DNA of 59,690 nt from Bordetella petrii (GTDB taxonomy: Bacteria > Pseudomonadota > Gammaproteobacteria > Burkholderiales > Burkholderiaceae_B), in assembly GCA_017745595.1 (NCBI GenBank), contig WMBV01000033.1:1-59690 (forward strand). The letters are read 5' to 3'. The notes beneath the pieces are model-generated. The model made no database searches, had not been told where the DNA came from, and saw only the letters and a list, made by a program, of their open reading frames with translations. Positions 34,501 through 43,500 of the stretch are shown piece by piece (position 1 is the stretch's first letter; each line of letters begins with the position of its first letter). A program made the position numbers and the translations under genes.

Positions 34501-37500
34501 GGCGGCGACATCACGCTAGCCGCAGACGCCTACTCGGGCGCCGGCGGCAACAAGGGCCGGTTGGAGCTTGCAGGAGAACTGCGCGGCCACGGCGTCGATG
34601 GCGGCGGCACGCTGCGCCTTCAGACCGGCAATGCGGTGGTCATCGGCGGCCAGGTGCCGGGCAGCGACGGCGTGCTGCAAGCCGGCGACACCCCGCTGGT
34701 AGACTTGATCGCCACTGAATCTTTTACCCTCGCCCAGGGCGCGGTCCTGCCGGTGGACTATCACTTCACCCGTACGCACGCCAACCCGGGCGAGGCCGTC
34801 GGCGGTGCGCCGCGGGTCGTGGCCGCCGATCCTGCGAGCTGGCTCACCCTGGGCGCCGCCTGGACGCTGCCCAAGGCGGCCGGCGAGTACGTTAACTACA
34901 GCGTAACGCTATCCAATGGCCAATACCTGAATGTGGATGGCTACAGTTGGAGCACGCCACCGACGCTGCCGGCCGGTACCGTGATCACATCGATCGTGAA
35001 TCCGGCGAACTTCCCGGCGAACTATGTCGTGGATAGTGCCATCCTGCCCAACGGCATCCCGCTCGCGCCCACGCCCGGGGTCCTCAAGGCCGGCACCGTT
35101 GCGGCCAGCGATCTGACCTATGCCGCCGGCACCCTGATCCGCGCCGGTGCGGTCTTGCCGCAGGCGGTCGCGGTCGAGGCCTTGCTGCATCTGGATGCGG
35201 GGCGCTTCCAGCAGGGCTTCGCGCGATATGACGTGACCGGAGGCAATGGCCTGGCCGTGGCCAAGGACGCCGACTTGCGGGTGACGATGCCGGTGCTGCA
35301 AGCTGATTTGTCCGTGGCGCACACCGTGGCCACCGGCGCCGATCCGCGATCGGCGCTGGCGCCGTGGCTCTCGCCGCAGTTCGTTGAAAGTGCGCAAGGC
35401 AGCCGGATGACTCAGCGCGGCGGCGCCGATCTGGTGCTGACCGCCGGTACGGCGCGCAGCATGGTCGAAGCCGGCGAGACACCGACGCTGGCCATCGGCG
35501 AGGGCGCCCGCGTCGAAGTCGATCCGGGGCACGCCATTGTGCTGAACGGAAACGGCCAGATCAACATCGACGGCGAGCTTCGCGCGCCCGCCGGCCGCAT
35601 CGGCGTGTATGGCCTGGGCTACGGCATCGAGGATGTCGGTCACTTGAAGGGCCACGACCGTTCGGTGTGGATAGGCGAGAAGAGCGTGCTCGATGTAGCG
35701 GGTGTTGCCGCGACGGCGGTGGACGCGCAAGGGCGCCGCTATGGCGTCGTTCTGGATGGCGGCCGTATTGAAATCGGCGGCCAATACCAGGCCTACGCCA
35801 CCAAGGCCGAGGCCATCGACAATTTCATCGTCATGCGTCCCGGCGCGCGCCTGGATGCCTCGGGCGCCGCCGCGACGCTGGACCTTGCCGGCGAGGGTGC
35901 GACACGCGTGGCATCCGACGGCGGCGTGATCCACCTGGCCAGCTTTAACGGCCTGTATCTCGACGGCGATATGCAGGCAGCGGCAGGAGGGGCGGGCGCT
36001 GCCGGTGGTACGCTGTCCTTGGCGCTGGAGGCGCCCGCCTACCGCAACGCGGGTGGCCCGGCCGATCGCGTGTTGGCGCATCGCGAGCTGCAATTGGTTC
36101 AGCAGCAGAAGCCGGAAGGCCTGTCGGCGGATTTGCGTGCGGGCCAGGCCGACCCGGGCTTGGTCTATGGCCATGGTCGCATCGGCGTGGACCGCATCGA
36201 AGCGGGCGGCTTCGATAACCTGTCTCTGCTGGTCAACGGCGTCCTGGCGTTGGGCGATGGCGTAGACCTCTCGCTGGGCCAAAGCCTGCACCTAGCCTCG
36301 GGTGGCATCAGCTTGGCGGAAGGCGCGCCCGTCGGCGCCCGCGTGAAGCTGGCCGCGCCCTATGTACGGCTGGCGGGCCCTTCGCGCGTGGGCAAGGACA
36401 ACTACACCACGCCGTCCCTGAAAGCCCCCAGTACCAATGAGGGCGGCATGGTGCAATTGCAGGACGACACGCAGCTGCGGGTCGAGGCCGGCATGCTCGA
36501 TGTGCTCAACCAAGTGGCATTCGGTGCCTATGGTTTTTCGATCCAGGGCGACAAGGCCCTGGTTTCGCGCCCAGGTTTCGCGCAATTGGAATTGCGCAGC
36601 CGCAACGATCTGCGTTTGCTCAAGCACACGGTCAGCGACCGCACGTCGCTGACGACCGAAGGCGACCTGCTGCTGGCCGCCAGCCAAATCTATCCGGCCA
36701 CCGGCGCGACGGCTGAGGTGCGGGCGGGACGCAAGGGCGCTTTCAATCAGTGGGGCGTCTATGAGGTCAGCTATGATCCCGAGCGCGTCCTGCGCCTCGA
36801 GCGCAGCGGCGATGGCGCTACGCCGCCCACGCCGTACTCGGCGTTCGGGGTCTTGCGGCTGCTGTCGGCCAACATTGACCAGGGCGGCGTGCTTCGCGCG
36901 CCGCTGGGTATCCTCGAAATCGGCGTCGCCGCAACGGACAGCCAGGAGCCCGGCGCGATTAGGCTGCGCCCGGGCAGCGTCACGTCGGTCAGCGCGGCCG
37001 GGCTGGTCATGCCCTATGGCGGCACAGTCGATGGACTGAGCTACAACTACGCCGGGGCAGAGGCCCGGTTCCATGGCCTGGGCGCCAGCCTGGGCAATGT
37101 GACGTTGACGGCCGACAACATCGAAGTCCAGGACGGCGCGCGGATCGACCTGTCCGGCGGCGGTGACCTGACCGGCGCGGGCTTCCTGACCGGTCGCGGC
37201 GGCTCCACCGATGCGCGCCTGAATCCTCTGATCCAGGCCGATCCACTTGGCCACGGCTTCACGCTGCCAGGACTGTCCACCAATCCCGTCTACGCTATCG
37301 TGCCCGGCGCGCAGCCTGTGGCCGCGCCGGTCGCGGCCGAGAACGGCGCGGGCGACCCGCTGATCGGACACCAGATCACGATAGCCGCCGGAGTGCCCGG
37401 CCTTGCCGCCGGCACCTATACCCTGATGCCCTCCACCTACGCTTTGCTGCCGGGCGCGTTCCGAGTCGAGCTCAACGGCTTGGCATCGGGCGGCGCCGCG

Positions 37501-40500
37501 TTTGGCGGGGCCGTCACTATGCGCAACGGCTCGTATGCCACGGCCGCCCGCCTGGGCATCACCGGTACCGGCATTGCCGATGTGCAGACCACGCAGGCTG
37601 TGTTGACGTCGGCCGACACCTTGCGCAGGTATTCGCAGTACAACGAAACCAGTTACGCCCAGTTTGGCCTGGACTGGGCGTTGCGCGACAGCGCGCCGCG
37701 GCCGCAACTGGAGCGCGATGCGCGTCAATTGGTTCTCGCACCGGGCAGCCGCCTCGACATCGCCGCCGGTTCGGCCGATTTCACCCCCGCCCAAGGCGGA
37801 CGCGGCGGCACCGTGGTCCTGAACGGCGGCCGTATCGAGATCCTGGCCGACGGCGCGGCGCCGACCGAGGGTTTTGACGGTACATCGGTCCATGCCGGTA
37901 CGCTCAACGGGCTGGGCGCCGCAGGCATCAGCATTGGCGGTTCGCCAGCGTCCGAGTTCGCGGTGCAGAACGACAGCGGCTCGTCGACCCAGAATGCCTG
38001 GCAGGTCAGCCTGGGCAATGGCTCGACCGCCGAACTCATCCTGCGCCAGGGCGCCGTGCTCGAGGCAGCGTCGGTCTTCCTGGTGGTCAACGACAACACG
38101 TCGGGCCTGACCATCGAGCAGGGCGCGGGGATCAATACCCTGGGCCAAGGCAAGGCGCCCTGGGACTGGACCGATGGTTATGTACTGCGGCCCGGGCAGA
38201 CCGGGGTGCTGGCCGTGAGCAACGGTTGGCTGAACGTGACCTCGCCGACCGCCGACGACAGTTGGGGGCCGCGCGGCGCCGGCTATCTGAACATCGGCAC
38301 CTGCGCTGCCGGTGCGACCTGCGCCGGCGAAACCGTGCTCTATTCGGAAGGCACCATCACCGCCGCCACCAACAAGTCGTTCGAACTGGGCGAGTCGGTG
38401 CGCTATGGCACCCGCAACCTGGTGCTGGCCATGGGTGGTATCAATGTCGGCAGCGCCGCCGCGCTGGCCCAAGCCGATGCCGCGGGCGTCCTGCCCGCGG
38501 GGCTGACATTGAACCAGACCGTGCTCGATCGGCTGCTGCGCGGCGACACCCGCAGCGGCGCGCCGGCATTGGAAAACCTGGTTTTGAACGCAAGCGATTC
38601 GGTCAACTTCTACGGCAGCGTGGACCTGAGCACCATCGATCCGGCAACGGGCAGATCGGCGCTGGAACGGCTGGTGCTGGGCACGCCGGCCATCTACGGC
38701 CATGGCGGCGCTGGCGACCTCGCCCGAATCGAGACCGACATCCTGGTCTGGAACGGCGCAACCACGCCGGCGGCCAGCGTCATCGCTGGGGGCGCTGGCA
38801 CGGGCAGCGGCCGCTTTGTGGTCGACGCGAAGACCATCGAGTTCGGCTACGGCCCGCAGAGCCAGCCCGATACTGTGGCCACGCACAAACGTCTGGCGCT
38901 GGGCTTTGCCAATGTGGACCTGAATGCCGGCGAACGTATTACCGCCAACCACAAGGGCGACCTGGCGGTGTATCAGTCCCAAGGCGCCTGGGACGACACG
39001 GCCAAGGCATGGACCTATAGCGGCGGCAACCTCAACATCAACACGCCGATGCTTACCGGCCAGGCCGGCTCGGTCAATGCCATCAAGGCTGGCGGCGCCA
39101 TCGCCATCGCCGCACCGGCGGGCGTGGTCGTGCCTCCGGCAGAGCCTGCCACGCTGGCCGAGGCGCTGGGCGCCGAGTTGGCGCTCGATGCCGGCACGCA
39201 TCTCGTACTCGATACCGCCGTGCTGCTGCCCAGCGGCAAGCTCACGCTGTCGGCGCAAGACGATGTGCGCCTGGCAGCCGGAGCGCAACTGGACCTGGCC
39301 GGCCGCAAGATCGATTTCTTCGACGTGGGCAAATACAGCTGGGGCGGCGACGTGATGCTTTCAAGCCGCCACGGCAACGTTGTCCAGCATGCTGCCTCGA
39401 CAATCGACCTTGGAGCCGAATACAACCGCGCCGGCAAGCTGACGGCACTGGCGCTTGAAGGCATGGCCGACCTGGCCGGCGCCATTGTGGGCGTCAGCAC
39501 TGGCCACTATGACGCAGGCGGCACGCAGGTTCCATTTGCAGCCGGCTACCTCGACGTGCGCGCGCAGCGCATCGCCGACTTCGCCGGCCTGAACGAACGG
39601 CTCACGCAAGGCGGCGTGTTCGGTGGGCGCAGCTTCCAGCTCAAGCAGGGCGATCTGGTCATCGGCAACGAATTGAAGGCCCGAGAGATCAATGTCTCGG
39701 TGGACAACGGCAGCCTGAGAGTAACGGGACGGGTCGACGCCAGCGGCGAGCAGGCCGGCAGCATCCGCTTGGCTGCCAACAACGGTGTGACGATTGCCAG
39801 CAGTGCGGTACTCGACGCCAGCGCCAGCGTATTGCGCCGCGACAGCTACGGACAGGCCATCGAGGCGCCCAACCGCGCCGTCATCGAGATCGACTCGGGG
39901 GGCGGTCGCCTGGTGCTCGCCGACGGCGCGCGTATGGAGCTGGACGTGGCGGGTGCCAGCGCCGACTACGGCACGGTGGCGCTCAATGCGCCGCGCCTGG
40001 GTGGGGCCACCGGCAACGACGTCGACATCGATGCCAGCGGCAACATCGCGATTGCGGGCGCCAAGTCCATCGCGGTCAACGCCTTTTACACCTACGATGA
40101 TGCCAGCCCCGGCACCGATACCTCGGTGGACGGGCGCAGCTACCAGCGCATCGACCAGGCCTACCTGGACGAGAAACACGGCGACAGTGTTGCGTTCATC
40201 GGCAACGCGCTGGCCAACGGCACGCTGATGAACCGCAAGCTCGCCGGCCTGCGCCGCTATACCGGGCAGTTCCACCTGCGTCCCGGTGTGGAGGTCGTGA
40301 GCAACGCGGCACTCAATCCCGACGGCGACCTGCACGTCGATGGCGACATTGACCTGTCGGGCCATCGCTACGCCAGCGTCAATCCGCACACGGCAAGGAC
40401 GTCCATCTACGGCTCGGGCGAAGCCGGCGCGCTGGTGCTGCGCGCCGCCAGCAACCTGACGTTTTTCGGCAGCATCACCGACGGCTTCGACACCTCGAAG

Positions 40501-43500
40501 CTGGGCGTCACCGCCGACGACAATGGCTGGGTGCTGCCCGCCGGCCGGATGCCCTTTGGCGGCGACCTCGTCATTCCGCACGGCGCCATGGCGACGCTGG
40601 ATGCCGGCACCAAGTTCGCCGCCGGCCGCACGCTGAACTACGACGTGCCGGTCGCCGGTGTCACGCTGCCGGCCGGCACGCTGCTGCCTGCCACCATGCC
40701 GCTGGCGCAGCCCCTGGCCCTGCCGGCCGGCACGGTACTGGGCGCGGCGGTGCTCGATGCCGACGGCAACGTGGCGCATGCGGCCGGCACGGTGCTGCAG
40801 GCGCCGCTGACACTGGACCCCGGCATGCAGCTGGCCGCGGGCTTTCGCCTGCCGGTCCAGGCGCACATCGCGGCCACGGTCTGGCCTAAGGGCGTGGCGC
40901 TGCCGGCGGTCATGACCCTGTCTCAGCCGCTGACGCTGGCCAAGGGCGCCGTCGTGCCATCGGAGACCGACGTGGTGCTGCCCGGCGGCGCCCAGATGGT
41001 GAACCTGCGTCCCACCGGCACCGACGGCACCCAGGGCCGCACCCTGGCGCTGGCGCCGATGCTGGCGCCGGGGTCGCAGTCGTGGGACATTCGCCTGGTG
41101 GCCGGCGCCGACCTACAAGCGGCGGATTCTCGCCTGACCCAGGTCAATACGACGGCTCGGCTGCGCTTGGCCGATCCCCACTTTGGCCTGGGCGCTGTGA
41201 TCACCGAGGTTCCGGGTAGCGGTGGCGGACCCTCTTATGTGTGGGGTGATCTGAGCCAGTATCAGACCTTGATGGACATGATGGGACTCGGTGAGCTTCT
41301 CACCTTTACGCCTGTGTCGGGCGAGCCTGTCACGCAGGCGCAGATTGACGAGCTGATGAAGTGGGGGATGATTGGCTCGAGTCCCGATGAACTGAATGGC
41401 TTCGACATGGGGGAGATGGTCGGCGTGGTCCAGCCAGGTTTTGTGTGGGGCGACCTGAGCCAGTATCAGGCCTTTGCGGACATGATGGGGCTCACTGACC
41501 TGCTCACTTTTACGCCGGTGTCGGGCGAGCCCGTTACGCAGGTGCAGATCGACGAATTGATGATGTGGGGGCTGATCGGGTCGAGTCCTGATGAATTGAA
41601 TGACTTCGGCATGGGGGAGATGGTCAGCGGGTCGGCCGGAGGGCCGCCCGAGACAGTCACGTCCTACCAGCCGGCGCGCCAGCAGTTGTTCAGCGTGCTG
41701 CGCACCGGCACCGGCGACCTGGACCTGATCTCCGGCGGCGACGTCGAGATGACCTCGCTCTACGGCGTCTATACCGCCGGCACGCCGTCGGCTTCCCTGG
41801 GCAGCACCTACAACCAGTCCCGTGGCCGTTTGACGGACGGCACCGTGCTGCGCCCCGAAGGCGCGCCGTTCGAGGGCCTGGTCGACGGCGGCCCCGACAG
41901 TTTGTACGCGGCCTGGTATCCGGAGCAGGGCGGCAACGTGCTGGTCCGCGCGCAAGGCGACCTGAAGGGTGATCTGGTCGGCAACAACGAGGGCAAGGGC
42001 GATGTCGGCTACACCTTTGCCAATACCCGCCAGCAGATCGCCAGCACGGCAGTGGGCAACTGGCTGTGGCGCCAGGGCATCGGCAGCGTCGAGGCGGGCG
42101 CGAACGCGCTGCCCACGGCGTGGTGGATCAACTTCGGCACCTATGTCGCCGGTGGGGCCAATGGCACTCGCGACGAATACGGCACATGGTTGTTCGGCAA
42201 TGATCCCTTCCTAGTGGGCTTTACTGGCGTCGGCACCCTCGGCGGCGGCAACCTCACCGTGGAGGCCGGTGGCAACGCCGGCATGATCGATGCGCGTGGC
42301 ATCCAGGCCACCTGGAACGAGACGCGCCACACTCCGCGCAGCCAGGGCCTGCATCTGGCCGTGGCTAGCACCGGGCGCATCACGCCGGACGGCGTGCTGA
42401 TGCAGACCGGCGGCGGCGATCTGGCGCTGCGCCTGGGCGGCAGCTTGAACCCGGATCCGGCTCTGCGGGTCAACGAGCACGACCTCAACAGCACCTTCGT
42501 CAACCTGCGCGGCGCCACCGCCATCGACGCCGCGGCCATCGGCGGCGTGAAGCTGGGCTATGGCGGCATGGACCAGATGGATTCGCGCCTGGGCAACGTT
42601 TACGCGGCTGGTGGCGGGCAAGCCACCGGCGGGCCGATCCTGGTGCTGGGCGATTCCGCGGTCCGTATCGAGACCCGCGGCGATCTGGTGCTGGGCGGCA
42701 CGGCCGATCCGGGCCGTACGCTGCTGCTCAACGCCACGCCCTTCTCCTACCAGGGCACGGCTCACGACGGCGACGGTTGGACCTGGTTCTCGCTGTGGAC
42801 GCCGGCGACGGCCATCGATTTGTTCAGCGCGGGCGGCAACCTGACGCCGACCACGACCTGGGACGAACGGGATCTGAACGAGACCGTGCGCGGAGGCGGC
42901 AAGGGCCGCAACCAGTCGGCCAACGGCGACGGCTCTTTCTATCCATCCGTGCTGCGCGCGGCGGCCGCCAACGGCAGTCTGTACTACGGCGCCAGCGCCA
43001 GCAACGCGCGCCACGCCGGCGTCGGCATCATGCGTTACGCGCACGGCACCGTGCTGGCGCCTGCGCCGGTGGGCGCGCAGTTCGTCAATGCCACCGGACA
43101 AGGTGAACTGCAACTGTTGGCGCAAGATTCGATCCAGGGCGCGGGATACGTGTTCTCGACCTCCGCGGCCGACCCGCGGGGGATGACCAGTCCGTTCCGC
43201 CCCGGCTTCGTCGGCAAGTTGGCCGAAACCGGCGGCGGGCAGTACGGCACCGATCCGCTGCTGGTTCACAATGCCGCAGCCGACGCGGCGCAGTTCAACG
43301 ACTGGCTGGCCAGCAACGGCACCTTGGGGCGCGGCAATACTGCTGCGTTGTTCACCTTCGGCGGCCCGGCAACCGTCGCGGATGCGGTCGTGGGCCGGGA
43401 GCCGTCGCGCTACTACGCGGTGCAAGGCGATATCGTCGGGTTGCGTGTCGGCCAGGAAGTGCTGCTGGGCTTTCCAGCGGGCGCAGCCGGTTCGCGCTAC

